Below are positions 12,560 through 20,458 of a DNA stretch of 64,000 nt, one piece after another. The position numbers and the translations under genes are program-made. This stretch comes from Caballeronia sp. NK8 (GTDB taxonomy: Bacteria; Pseudomonadota; Gammaproteobacteria; Burkholderiales; Burkholderiaceae), in assembly GCF_018408855.1 (NCBI RefSeq), contig NZ_AP024322.1:1116001-1180000 (forward strand), in the 5' to 3' direction. The notes under the pieces were generated by a model. That model made no database searches, had not been told where the DNA came from, and saw only the letters and a program-made list of their open reading frames with translations. Positions within the stretch are counted from its first letter, which is position 1; each line of letters starts with the position of its first letter.

Positions 12560-12659
12560 AGCTGCTTTCTTTGGTTACTTTCTTTGCAGCAGCAAAGAAA
12601 GTGACTGCCGCCCCGCACAGGGGCAACGCTTATAAACCAACACGCTAACGGGATCCGGC
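12560..12659 (-). repeat. Right outer arm of the palindromic element
   Basis: The reverse complement of 12048-12147. It ends 35 bases before the stop codon of the HlyD-like gene, so the element sits between the 3' ends of two convergent transcription units. Confidence 0.85.
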
Positions 12660-12678
12660 GACAAACCCTCGCCTGGAA

Positions 12679-12692
12679 GAGGCCGAAGCCTC
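12679..12692 (-). terminator. Weak terminator-like hairpin after the efflux operon
   Basis: Read on the minus strand, GAGGC-TTCG-GCCTC forms a five-pair stem with a stable UUCG loop, followed only by TTCC and not by a T run. It lies just after the stop of the HlyD-like gene. Terminator function is uncertain. Confidence 0.3.
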
Positions 12693-12694
12693 AC

Positions 12695-13558
12695 TCAACT
12701 CGACGGCGCAATCACCACCGTACACGTCGTCCCCGCACTCAGCAGCACCCCCTCCGGCACCTGATCGATCTGCACCCGCACCGGCACGCGCTGCGCGAGC
12801 CGCACCCAGTTGAAAGTCGGGTTCACATCGGCGAGCAGTTCGCGGCTTTGCGGATTGTCGCGATCGTAAATACCGCGCGAAATGCTCTCCACATGCCCCT
12901 TCAACTCGCCGCCGCTCATCAGTCGAATCGAAGCCTTGTCGCCGATACGCACATGCGGCAGCTTCGTTTCCTCGAAATAGCCGTACACCCAGAACGAATG
13001 ACTGTCGACGATCGCGAGCTTCGCCGCGCCCGTCGTCGCGTAGTCGCCGCGGAACACGTTCAGGTTCGTCACGTAGCCATCCACCGGCGAAAACACCTTC
13101 GTGCGTTCGAGATTGAGCTTCGCGGCGTCGAGCGCGGCCTGCGCCTGCTGCAACTGCGCCTCGGCGGTCGATGCGGTCTGCATCGCGTTCTCGCGCGCTT
13201 CCTTCGAGACGACCTGACTGTCCATATCGGCGCGACGCACGGCATCGGCGCGGCGCATGCGCAACTCGGCCGCGCGCGCCGCGACGTTCGCCTGCGCCTG
13301 TTCGACCGCGATCCGGTAGTGCGACGGATCGATCTCCATCAGCAGATCGCCTTTCTTGACGAACTGGTTGTCGCGAACCGGCAGTTGCACGACCGCGCCC
13401 GACACGTCCGGCGCGACGTTGACGACATCCGCGCGCACGCGGCCATCGCGCGTCCACGGCTCGTCCATGTAATGCACCCACAGCACGCGCCCGATGACGA
13501 GGGCAGCGCCGAAGATGGCAATCGTCAAAACCAGGCCGATGATTTTCCTGAGAATCAT
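12695..13558 (-). CDS. HlyD/EmrA-family periplasmic adaptor of an aromatic-acid efflux pump (AaeA-like)
   Basis: The adaptor links the inner-membrane pump to the outer-membrane channel. From the ATG at 13558 it has 287 residues: one N-terminal membrane anchor (residues 5-25), a lipoyl half-motif (APDVSGAVVQLPVRDNQFVKKGD), a coiled-coil hairpin rich in Ala and Gln (about 75-140) and a second lipoyl half (SPVDGYVTNLNVFRGDY). It closely follows the AaeA layout, including MDEPWTRDGRVRADVV near the anchor. An alternative ATG at 13600 overlaps the TGA of the DUF1656 gene by ATGA and would add 14 residues. It is the last gene of the operon. Confidence 0.85.
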   Translation of the reverse strand: MILRKIIGLVLTIAIFGAALVIGRVLWVHYMDEPWTRDGRVRADVVNVAPDVSGAVVQLPVRDNQFVKKGDLLMEIDPSHYRIAVEQAQANVAARAAELRMRRADAVRRADMDSQVVSKEARENAMQTASTAEAQLQQAQAALDAAKLNLERTKVFSPVDGYVTNLNVFRGDYATTGAAKLAIVDSHSFWVYGYFEETKLPHVRIGDKASIRLMSGGELKGHVESISRGIYDRDNPQSRELLADVNPTFNWVRLAQRVPVRVQIDQVPEGVLLSAGTTCTVVIAPSS

Positions 13559-13596
13559 GTTGGAACTCTTTTTCAGCTTGTATGAAGGTGATGCGC

Positions 13597-13800
13597 TCAT
13601 CGATACGCGATGAGCCCGAGCGTGCCGCAAATGCACACCAGCAGGCTCGCGCGAAAGAGCGCCGGGTGCCAGACCACGCGATAGATTCCCGTCAGCGAAA
13701 GCACGCGGTCGACGACCCACGTGATCATCGCGCCGGCGATGAAAAGCAGGAGAATCGTCGGCACATAGGCTTCGAGGATCGCGACGTTACGCGGCAGCAT
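13597..13800 (-). CDS. DUF1656 small membrane protein (AaeX-like)
   Basis: This 67-residue protein has two hydrophobic segments (TILLLFIAGAMITWVV and FRASLLVCICGTLGLI) and the DUF1656/AaeX pattern. Such proteins sit between the pump and adaptor genes of aromatic-acid efflux operons; their function is not established. ATG at 13800 follows AAGGAG seven bases upstream. The gene overlaps the end of the pump gene by 14 bases and possibly the start of the adaptor gene, so translation is probably coupled. Confidence 0.85.
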   Translation of the reverse strand: MLPRNVAILEAYVPTILLLFIAGAMITWVVDRVLSLTGIYRVVWHPALFRASLLVCICGTLGLIAYR

Positions 13801-15973
13801 GGGGCGCTCCTTCTGACGGGTGTTGTTGCGTGGACGCCGAGGCTGCGAACTGCGCAAACGGCGATTCGTGATCGAGCAGCGCGGTACGGATGAAGTGCAG
13901 ATGACTCGCGATGCGCTGCAGCCGATGTCTTTCCTCGCGCGGCGCATCGAACGTGGCGAGCACGGCTTGCGTATCGGCGATCGCGCGTTCGGTCGCGGCC
14001 AGGGCAGCGTCGAAGCGCGTTTGCTTCGGCCGGTCGAAGAGCCGCGCGACCGCATCGAGCGTCGCGTCGACCGAGCGGCGCCACGGCATCGACGCGTCCG
14101 GCAGCGCCGCGATCTCGCGCCGCAAATCGATCACCGCGTTGCCGAATTCGAGCACCGCGAAAAGCCATTGCAGCGCATCGCGTTGCGAACCGGGACGGCT
14201 GGCTGGAAGCGCGTTGATCTGCGCGAGCAGGTCGCGCGTGCGGCTTTCGAAGTGCGTCGTGAGCGTGGTCAGACGTCCGTGGCGCGCGCTTACCACTTCG
14301 CGCCGTAAGTCGCCGAGCAGCAGATGGCGCAGCCACGGCGCATCGGTCGGCAGCAGCACCGCGAAGGCGATCGCCGCGACGATCATCGACAGCACGAGTG
14401 CGAGCGCATCGTTCATGTAGCCGGTCGGATCGTAATGGACGAGATTGTCCGGACCCGCGAGAAAGCAGAAGAAGATGCAGTAGCCGATACCCACGCCCGC
14501 GAGCGCGCGCCGCGTGCTGAGATACGCGCCGAGCAGCAGCGCGGGCGCGAGCGCGGCGCACATCATCGCAAAGCCGTCGATATGCGGAAACACGCCGAAC
14601 ACGACGATCATGCCGACCACGCTCGCGAGCATCGTGCCGAGCGCCATTTGCGCGGACATCAGCGTCGGGCGCGGCGACGACGACGCGAGCGCGCACACGG
14701 CCGCCGCGTTGAGCACCATCGTGCCGCCGCTCGGCCACGCGGTCTCGATCCAGAACGCTGAGAGAATGAACATCACGACCGCGCCGCGCAAGCCCGAGAT
14801 GGCCGCCGCGAACATGTTGGTCTTCGGCACGTAACGCGCGATCCAGCGCTCGCGTTCATGCGACGGCGAAGTCAGCGACGCGTACGTCTGCGCATACGCG
14901 AGCATGTCGTCGACGAAACGGTAGAGCAGTTCCGCCGCGGTATCGAACTCCAGTTGCGCGAAGTCCGGATTCGTTTCGAGTGCGGCACGCGCCGCGCGCA
15001 CGCGCTTCGGCAAGGCGGCCTTGTAGTCGTGCAATTGCGCGGCGGCGTGCGCGGCGTCGGCGGCGTTGCGCACCGGCTCGCCCGATACGGAAAAGAGCGG
15101 CGGCACTTCGCGAAAAAACGGTTCGAGCGCCGCGATGGTCGTCGCCGATGCGTTCTCGCGCAGCCGGTTCATCAACTGATGCAGCGCGTGAAAGCGCGTC
15201 GACGCGCTCATGAATTCGCTGTTCAGACGCGCGAGGCGTCCGCCGCGCATGCGCGACTCCGGATTCTCGAACACGGCGACGCTGCGCGCGGCCTCGAAGC
15301 CGACGATATCCGACACGAACGCGAGATTGGTCCGCTCGATCTGCGCGCGCTCCATCTTGCCCGACAGCGCGCGGCACACATAATCGACGAACTGCGTGAA
15401 GCGGCGGCGCACCGTCGTCCTGATCTGTTCGCCCGCGTGCTGCGGAAAGATGAGCGCGCTCACCGCGCCGGAACACACGATGCCGAGCGTCACTTCGCCG
15501 ACGCGCGTGAGCGCCGACAGATACGCGGCCTCCGGATGCTGCGCCGCCGGAATGCCGATCAGCGCGGCCGTGTAACCCGCGAGCACGAAGCCGTACGAGC
15601 GGAAGTTGCGGTTGCGCGCCGCGCCCGCCGTGCAGACGCCGACCCACAGCGCCGTCGCCGAAAGAAACAGCACCGGCTGCTGCGAAAACAGGCTGATGAA
15701 GACCATCATCACGACGAGGCCGACCATCGTCCCGCAGAAGCGATAGAAGCTCTTCGCGAGCACCATGCCGCTTTGCGGCTGCATCACGACGAACACGGTG
15801 GTCATCGCGGTGCGCGGCTGCTGCATGTCGAGGCGCATCGCGATCCACAGCGCCAGCAGCGCCGCGAGCACGGCCTTGAAAATGTAGATCCAGGCGAGGC
15901 CGTCGGTGCGCGCCCAGTCGAGCAAGGCCAGCTTGAGCGACGGACGTTCGATGAGTGTAGCGGGCGTCGACAT
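13787..15973 (-). CDS. FUSC-family aromatic-acid/fusaric-acid efflux inner-membrane protein (AaeB-like)
   Basis: The 728-residue pump belongs to the fusaric acid resistance/AaeB family. It has two repeats of a membrane block (from about residues 25-180 and 395-560), each followed by a cytoplasmic helical region. The conserved MTTVFVVMQPQSGMVLAKS near residue 57 is typical. AaeB exports p-hydroxybenzoate and other aromatic carboxylic acids. The gene starts two bases after the lipoprotein channel gene and ends inside the DUF1656 gene. The substrate here is inferred from family, from the LysR gene and from the presence of pca catabolism elsewhere in the window. Confidence 0.88.
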   Translation of the reverse strand: MSTPATLIERPSLKLALLDWARTDGLAWIYIFKAVLAALLALWIAMRLDMQQPRTAMTTVFVVMQPQSGMVLAKSFYRFCGTMVGLVVMMVFISLFSQQPVLFLSATALWVGVCTAGAARNRNFRSYGFVLAGYTAALIGIPAAQHPEAAYLSALTRVGEVTLGIVCSGAVSALIFPQHAGEQIRTTVRRRFTQFVDYVCRALSGKMERAQIERTNLAFVSDIVGFEAARSVAVFENPESRMRGGRLARLNSEFMSASTRFHALHQLMNRLRENASATTIAALEPFFREVPPLFSVSGEPVRNAADAAHAAAQLHDYKAALPKRVRAARAALETNPDFAQLEFDTAAELLYRFVDDMLAYAQTYASLTSPSHERERWIARYVPKTNMFAAAISGLRGAVVMFILSAFWIETAWPSGGTMVLNAAAVCALASSSPRPTLMSAQMALGTMLASVVGMIVVFGVFPHIDGFAMMCAALAPALLLGAYLSTRRALAGVGIGYCIFFCFLAGPDNLVHYDPTGYMNDALALVLSMIVAAIAFAVLLPTDAPWLRHLLLGDLRREVVSARHGRLTTLTTHFESRTRDLLAQINALPASRPGSQRDALQWLFAVLEFGNAVIDLRREIAALPDASMPWRRSVDATLDAVARLFDRPKQTRFDAALAATERAIADTQAVLATFDAPREERHRLQRIASHLHFIRTALLDHESPFAQFAASASTQQHPSEGAPHAAA

Positions 15974-15975
15974 GC

Positions 15976-17487
15976 TCAGTCCCGCGTCTTGCTGAACGGG
16001 CCGATGTGCTGCGACGGCGAGAGCGCGTTCTGTTCCGGGCCGTTGGCCGGATCGTCGATCCCGCCGCCGAGCGCCGACGTGAGCGTCGCATACGACGCGA
16101 GACGTTGCGCCCGCACGCGCGCCTGTCCGTCCTGCGCCTTCAGCAACTGCGTCTGCGCGATGAGCACGTTCAGGTAATCGGTCAGCCCGCGCTTGTAGCC
16201 CTGGTTCGCGAGGTCGTAGTTCTTGCGCGCGGCCGCGACCGAGCGGCCGGACGCTTCGAGCTGCGTATCGAGCGAATGCACGCGCACGACCTGATCGGCG
16301 ATGTCCTTGAGCGCCGCGACGAGCGTCGCGTTGTAGTGATCGACGGCCTGATCGTATTGCGCCGATGCCGCGCCGAGTTGCGCGCGCAGGCGTCCGCCTT
16401 CGAAGATCGGCAGCGAGATCGCCGGGCCGAAGCTGTAGCCGGATGCGTCGCGCGTGAGGAAACTGAGCAGCGCGCCGCCCGCGAACGCCTGCGTGAGCGA
16501 TGCCGCCAGATTGATGTTCGGATAGAAACCGGCTTTCGCCACATCGATGCCGCGCGCCTGCGCCGCGACCATCCAGCGCGCCGCGACGATATCGGGCCGA
16601 TGACCGACCAGTTCGGCCGGCAGCGCGGAGGGCAGGGGCAGCGGCGTCGCGAGCGACAGCGCCGGGCGCGTGAGCGCCTCGCCCGCGCCCGGACCGTCGC
16701 CCGCGAGCGCGGCGAGCTGATGGCGCGCGAGCTGGATCTCTTCCTTGTAGACATCGACCTGACGCTCGTATTCAGGCAACGGCGTTTCGGCCTGGCTGAC
16801 TTCGAGCTGCGTACCGAGGCCGCCGCGCAGACGCCGCCGCGCGAGGTCCGCGATGCGTTCCTGCTGCGCGAGCGTGTCCTCGGCGATATCGAGCAGCGCG
16901 AACGACTGCGAGAAACCGACGTACGCCCGCACGATGTTCGTCTCGAGTTCGAGCTGCGCGGCGCGCGCATCGGCGGCGCGCACGTGGGCGACATCGAGCG
17001 CGCGCTCGGCGGTGTTGTCGTCGCGATGCCAGAGGTCGAGGTTGTAGGACAGCGTGAGACCGGCGGTGTTGTCCCAGGTGGTCGTGTCGGCGTAGGGGCC
17101 GGGACCGTAGAAATCGTTATTGGGCCAGTTCTTGCGCGAGATGCTCATCGCGCCGTCGACGTGCGGCAGGAGTTCGGAACGGGCGACGCCCGCCTGTTGC
17201 TGCGCTTCGCGCACGCGCGCCGCCGCCATTGCCAGCGTTGGGCTGCCGTGGGTCGCGCGTGCGATCCAGGCGTCGAGCTGCGGGTCGCGATATTCGCGCC
17301 ACCATTCCTGCGCGGGCCACTGGGCGTCTTCGTTGGCTGCGCGAATGGCGCTGCCGACATCGAGCGTCGATGCATCGTTGAGCGAATCCTGCGGCGCGAT
17401 CTTGCCGGTGCTGGCGCACCCGGCAATTGTTAATATCGCTGTAAGAACCGCGGCACACGCAGCGCTTCTGGACACTCGCCCTCGCAC
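15976..17487 (-). CDS. Outer-membrane efflux lipoprotein, NodT/OprM family
   Basis: The 503-residue protein is the outer-membrane channel of the efflux system. A lipoprotein signal ends LTIAGCAS, with the modified Cys at residue 24. Two outer-membrane efflux protein repeats follow (about 65-265 and 285-480), with features such as AAARVREAQQQAGVARSEL and PDIVAARWMVAAQARG. The start is GTG at 17487, seven bases after GGGAG. It is the first gene of the minus-strand operon, so the promoter lies between it and the divergent LysR gene. Confidence 0.9.
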   Translation of the reverse strand: MRGRVSRSAACAAVLTAILTIAGCASTGKIAPQDSLNDASTLDVGSAIRAANEDAQWPAQEWWREYRDPQLDAWIARATHGSPTLAMAAARVREAQQQAGVARSELLPHVDGAMSISRKNWPNNDFYGPGPYADTTTWDNTAGLTLSYNLDLWHRDDNTAERALDVAHVRAADARAAQLELETNIVRAYVGFSQSFALLDIAEDTLAQQERIADLARRRLRGGLGTQLEVSQAETPLPEYERQVDVYKEEIQLARHQLAALAGDGPGAGEALTRPALSLATPLPLPSALPAELVGHRPDIVAARWMVAAQARGIDVAKAGFYPNINLAASLTQAFAGGALLSFLTRDASGYSFGPAISLPIFEGGRLRAQLGAASAQYDQAVDHYNATLVAALKDIADQVVRVHSLDTQLEASGRSVAAARKNYDLANQGYKRGLTDYLNVLIAQTQLLKAQDGQARVRAQRLASYATLTSALGGGIDDPANGPEQNALSPSQHIGPFSKTRD

Positions 17488-17596
17488 GATTCACTCCCGA
17501 ATTTGAATTAGATGTCAGGAAGTCATTATATTTTTGCAGGGATTGTCGAATAACCCGTAAGGATGCAAAGCATTTTTACGGAGGATGTGATAATCG

Positions 17597-17617
17597 TTGT
17601 TGCCGAATGTGCAACAA
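17597..17617. promoter_or_regulatory. Perfect inverted repeat, candidate LysR operator
   Basis: TTGTTGC-CGAATGT-GCAACAA is a perfect 7-7-7 inverted repeat containing the T-N11-A core expected of LysR-type binding sites. It lies 39-59 bases before the LysR start and about 110-130 bases before the divergent lipoprotein channel gene. This is the usual place for an autoregulated LysR-controlled divergent promoter. Confidence 0.55.
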
Positions 17618-17655
17618 TTCGGGCCACGAACAGTTCTTGAAGACGGAAAAGCGCC

Positions 17656-18594
17656 ATGGACACGCTCCAGAACATGCGCGTATTTGTGCGGGTGGTTGAA
17701 GCGGGCAGCTTCACCGCGGCCGCGCAGCATCTCAATACGACGACGGCTTACGCGTCGCGCGCCGTGTCGGATCTCGAAGCGCATCTGCGCGCGCGCTTGC
17801 TCAATCGCACGACGCGGCGCATCGCGCTCACCGAAGCAGGCGAGCGGTATCTTCAACGCTGCGAGCAGATCCTCGCCTATGTCGATCAGGCCGAGGCCGA
17901 GGCCGGCGACGCGCACGCGCGCCCGTCCGGCAAGCTCAAGGTGCATTCGATGACGAGCTTCGGCCAACACTACATCGTGCCGATGATTTCGCGCTATCAG
18001 CAGCGCCATTCGTCGGTGCAGGTCGATCTGACGCTGGCGCAGCGCGTGCCGGATCTGCTCGACGAAGGCTACGACGTGTCGGTCGTGCTCGCGTCCGAGC
18101 TGCCGGATTCCGGGCTCGTGTCGGCGCGTCTCGGCACGGTGTTCAGCATCGCGTGCGCGTCGCCGGCGTATATCGAGAAGCACGGCGCGCCGCATGTGCT
18201 GTCCGATCTCGTGCGCCACACCTGCCTGCATCTGATGACGCCGGTGTTCCCGCCCGACCGCTGGGTGTTCGACGGCCCGAACGGCCAGGAGACGGTGAGC
18301 CTCGGGCCGTCGACGTTCACGGTGAACGTCGCGGAGGCGATGGTGGTCGCGATCCGCGAGAGCATGGGCATCGGCGTGCTGCCGACTTCGTCCGCGCTGC
18401 CGGGCCTGCGCGCGGGCACGCTGGTGCGCGTGCTGCCGCAGTACACCATGCAGGAGCTGCACGTCTACGCGCTTTATCCGTCGCGCCAGTATCTCGATGC
18501 GAAAATCCGCACCTGGGTCGAGTTTCTGCGCGAGGCGCTGCCCGACACGCTCGCCGCGGATGCCGAATCGTTGAAGGAGTTCGTCGTCGCCTGA
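17656..18594 (+). CDS. LysR-family regulator of the efflux operon (AaeR-like)
   Basis: The 312-residue regulator has an N-terminal winged HTH (AGSFTAAAQHLNTTTAYASRAV, about residues 17-40) and a LysR substrate-binding domain from about residue 90. It is transcribed away from the efflux operon across a 168-base gap with a perfect inverted repeat, the arrangement of AaeR and its aaeXAB target. Inducers of AaeR are aromatic carboxylates. The ATG at 17656 begins MDTLQNMRVFVRVVEAGSF, the standard LysR N-terminus. Its target is inferred from position only. Confidence 0.85.
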   Translation: MDTLQNMRVFVRVVEAGSFTAAAQHLNTTTAYASRAVSDLEAHLRARLLNRTTRRIALTEAGERYLQRCEQILAYVDQAEAEAGDAHARPSGKLKVHSMTSFGQHYIVPMISRYQQRHSSVQVDLTLAQRVPDLLDEGYDVSVVLASELPDSGLVSARLGTVFSIACASPAYIEKHGAPHVLSDLVRHTCLHLMTPVFPPDRWVFDGPNGQETVSLGPSTFTVNVAEAMVVAIRESMGIGVLPTSSALPGLRAGTLVRVLPQYTMQELHVYALYPSRQYLDAKIRTWVEFLREALPDTLAADAESLKEFVVA

Positions 18595-18717
18595 AGCAGG
18601 CGGGTGCGCGTCCGGTTACGAAATAAAGCGCGGTGCAACACTTGCTTACTCACGGTTCGGCCGCAGCTTGATACCGTCTGGTCTGGTTCGAACGCATCTT
18701 TTACCGGGATAAGTCAC

Positions 18718-18906
18718 ATGAGTACGCCACTTCTGATCGCCCTTGCCGCGCTTCTGGCGTTGATCGCCGTGCCGGCGTCTCGGGATTTCTTCAACGCCAT
18801 GCGCGGCCAGTCGGAGCGCGACGCGAAGCGGCGTCTCGTGCCGATACGCATCGACGACGAGCGCGATCCGCGCGTGCGCCGTCCGCGCGATCACTACGAT
18901 CGCTGA
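18718..18906 (+). CDS. Small single-pass membrane protein, hypothetical
   Basis: The 62-residue product begins MSTPLLIALAALLALIAVP, a clear N-terminal membrane segment, and continues as a strongly charged basic cytoplasmic tail (DAKRRLVPIRIDDERDPR and RRPRDHYDR). I do not recognise the family. ATG at 18718 is preferred over upstream frame extension because it starts the hydrophobic stretch. The gene ends four bases before the convergent YedK-like gene. Size, clean membrane segment and tail make it a credible real gene, but no function can be assigned. Confidence 0.6.
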   Translation: MSTPLLIALAALLALIAVPASRDFFNAMRGQSERDAKRRLVPIRIDDERDPRVRRPRDHYDR

Positions 18907-18910
18907 TTTT

Positions 18911-19621
18911 TCAGAGCGCCGTCGCGAGCGGCTCGATGAGGCGCGGCTCGTCGTTGGTCGCGCGGTTCACATCGGTCGAGACGCGATGCCAGACGAAGTG
19001 AGACGCCGGCACGCCGTCCGCCTTGACGAGCGCCGCGAGGTCTTCGGGCGACGCGTCCGGATCGAGCCAGCGTCGCGCGACGGCAGGTGAGAAGACGAGC
19101 GGGCGGCGGTCGTGCACGTCGACCAGGCCTTCGTCGGCGGCCGCCGTCACTATGACGAAGCCGGCGCCGGGCGCGGCGGCGTCTTCATCGCGCAGGATGC
19201 TGGTGAGCGCAGCGAGATACATCGGCTCGCCGTCCGCGCGCTGAATGAAGTACGGCTGCTTGAAGGGCTTCGCCGCGGGATCGCCGGGGCGCGGCTCGAT
19301 GCGCCACTCGAACCAGCCGTCGGCCGGCACTAGAATGCGCGCCTTCTTCCACAAATGCTTGAAATACGCGCTGGTCGCCGCGGTCTCGACGCGCGCGTTG
19401 ATCGTCTGCGGCAGCTTCTTCTGGATGGCCCACGGCGGGCAATAGCCCCAGTGCACCGCGCGGATGGTCTCGTCCGGATAGACGGCGAGCGGATGCGTGC
19501 CCGGCGACAGGTTATAGCCGGGACGCCGGTCGGCGGCATCCACGAGCACGAACGGATTCTTCAGATGCAGACGTTGCGCGTAATGCATCGGCAGTCGGTA
19601 CTGGCTGATTCGGCCACACAT
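18911..19621 (-). CDS. SOS response-associated peptidase family protein (YedK/HMCES, SRAP domain)
   Basis: This 236-residue SRAP-domain protein starts MCGRISQY: Cys2 becomes the N-terminal nucleophile after Met removal and forms a thiazolidine crosslink with abasic sites in single-stranded DNA. Other family residues are visible: Asn and Glu in INARVETAATS, DGWFEW near residue 108, and the active-site His in VDVHDRRPLV. Start at 19621 is fixed by the required Met-Cys and by GGAGG seven bases upstream. I see no LexA box in front. It probably protects abasic sites during replication. Confidence 0.92.
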   Translation of the reverse strand: MCGRISQYRLPMHYAQRLHLKNPFVLVDAADRRPGYNLSPGTHPLAVYPDETIRAVHWGYCPPWAIQKKLPQTINARVETAATSAYFKHLWKKARILVPADGWFEWRIEPRPGDPAAKPFKQPYFIQRADGEPMYLAALTSILRDEDAAAPGAGFVIVTAAADEGLVDVHDRRPLVFSPAVARRWLDPDASPEDLAALVKADGVPASHFVWHRVSTDVNRATNDEPRLIEPLATAL

Positions 19622-19654
19622 GGCGTTCCTCCGCAAAGTCCAACACGGTTCGCT

Positions 19655-20458
19655 TCATATCTCGACGACCTTGTCCCACGCGAAATCGGGATTCTCCCAC
19701 TGTTGCCTGCGCCGGTCGAAATAACCGCGCGGATTGCACACGACGCGCGTGCCCTCGACGACGTAATCGAACGACGTATGCGTATGCCCGTGTATCCATA
19801 GCGACGCGGGCGCGCGCGCGAGTGTCGGCAGATGATTGACGAAGCCTGCCGATACGAGATCTTCCGCGTAGCGCGGCGCGAGGCTCTGCCGCATCGGCGC
19901 GTGATGCGTGACGACGATCGTCTGGCCCGCGAACGGCTTCGCGAGCTCGGCTTCGAGCCACGCACGCGCCTGTTGGTGCAGGGCGAGCGAATCGTCGGGG
20001 GCAAACTCGCGCGGTTCGCCGTCCGGCTCGGGCCATGACAGTTGAATGAGGCCCTTGTAGTCGAGCATGACCTTCGTGCACGCCTCTTTGGCGTTCTCGA
20101 TTTCGTCGTCGCCCGCGCCGAATAGCGCGAAGTCGGTCCACAGCGTCGTGCCGAGCACGCGCCACGCGCCGCGTCGATCGACCAGCGACGCGTTGTTCAG
20201 ATAGTGCACGTTGTCGACGCTGCGCGCGGCATCGTGCATCGCCGCTTCCATCGCGCCGAACTCGGCGTCGTAATACTCGTGATTGCCGGGCACGTAGATG
20301 ACCGGCACTTCGGAGCCGAAGTTTTCCGCCGCCCAGCGCAGGCCCTCGGCGTGATTGTGGATGTCACCCGCCAGCACGACGAGATCGGCCTCGGCGTAGG
20401 GAATCGCCAGCGGCTCGTCGCATTCGAGATGCAGGTCCGACAGCACGCGAATCTTCAT
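19655..20458 (-). CDS. Metallophosphoesterase (calcineurin-like)
   Basis: The 267-residue protein has all five metallophosphoesterase motifs in order: SDLHLE (residue 6 on), AGDIHNH, GNHEYY, VTHHAP and HGHTHTSFDY, which bind two metal ions. Conserved phosphodiesterase fold members of this size act on nucleotides, lipids or proteins; the substrate here is unknown. Its ATG overlaps the TGA of the FAD-linked oxidase gene by ATGA, so the two are co-translated. The 3' end lies 33 bases before the start of the YedK-like gene on the same strand. Confidence 0.9.
   Translation of the reverse strand: MKIRVLSDLHLECDEPLAIPYAEADLVVLAGDIHNHAEGLRWAAENFGSEVPVIYVPGNHEYYDAEFGAMEAAMHDAARSVDNVHYLNNASLVDRRGAWRVLGTTLWTDFALFGAGDDEIENAKEACTKVMLDYKGLIQLSWPEPDGEPREFAPDDSLALHQQARAWLEAELAKPFAGQTIVVTHHAPMRQSLAPRYAEDLVSAGFVNHLPTLARAPASLWIHGHTHTSFDYVVEGTRVVCNPRGYFDRRRQQWENPDFAWDKVVEI

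Larger units (their letters stand above)
12048..12659. repeat. 612-bp imperfect palindromic intergenic element
   Basis: The whole gap between aotJ and the efflux operon folds on itself around position 12353. The outer arms 12048-12147 and 12560-12659 are inverted copies with about three mismatches in 100 bp. A second inverted pair is 12202-12253 with 12451-12502, and a third is 12276-12289 with 12417-12430. Blocks between them (12148-12201 and 12503-12559) do not match. Each outer arm contains a small hairpin, ACTTTCTTTGC/GCAAAGAAAGT. The open frames inside it follow the palindrome and are probably not genes. I recall similar strings as a dispersed intergenic repeat in Paraburkholderia-type genomes; copy number cannot be tested here. 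Confidence 0.85.

Noticed and set aside
12014..12626. Several short open frames with CGAAVTFF-like and FFAAAKKV-like peptides
   Set aside because: They mirror the palindrome on both strands and lack ribosome sites. They are by-products of the repeat.
19622..19654. LexA box before the SOS-associated YedK-like gene
   Set aside because: The short upstream gap contains no CTGT-N8-ACAG pattern.
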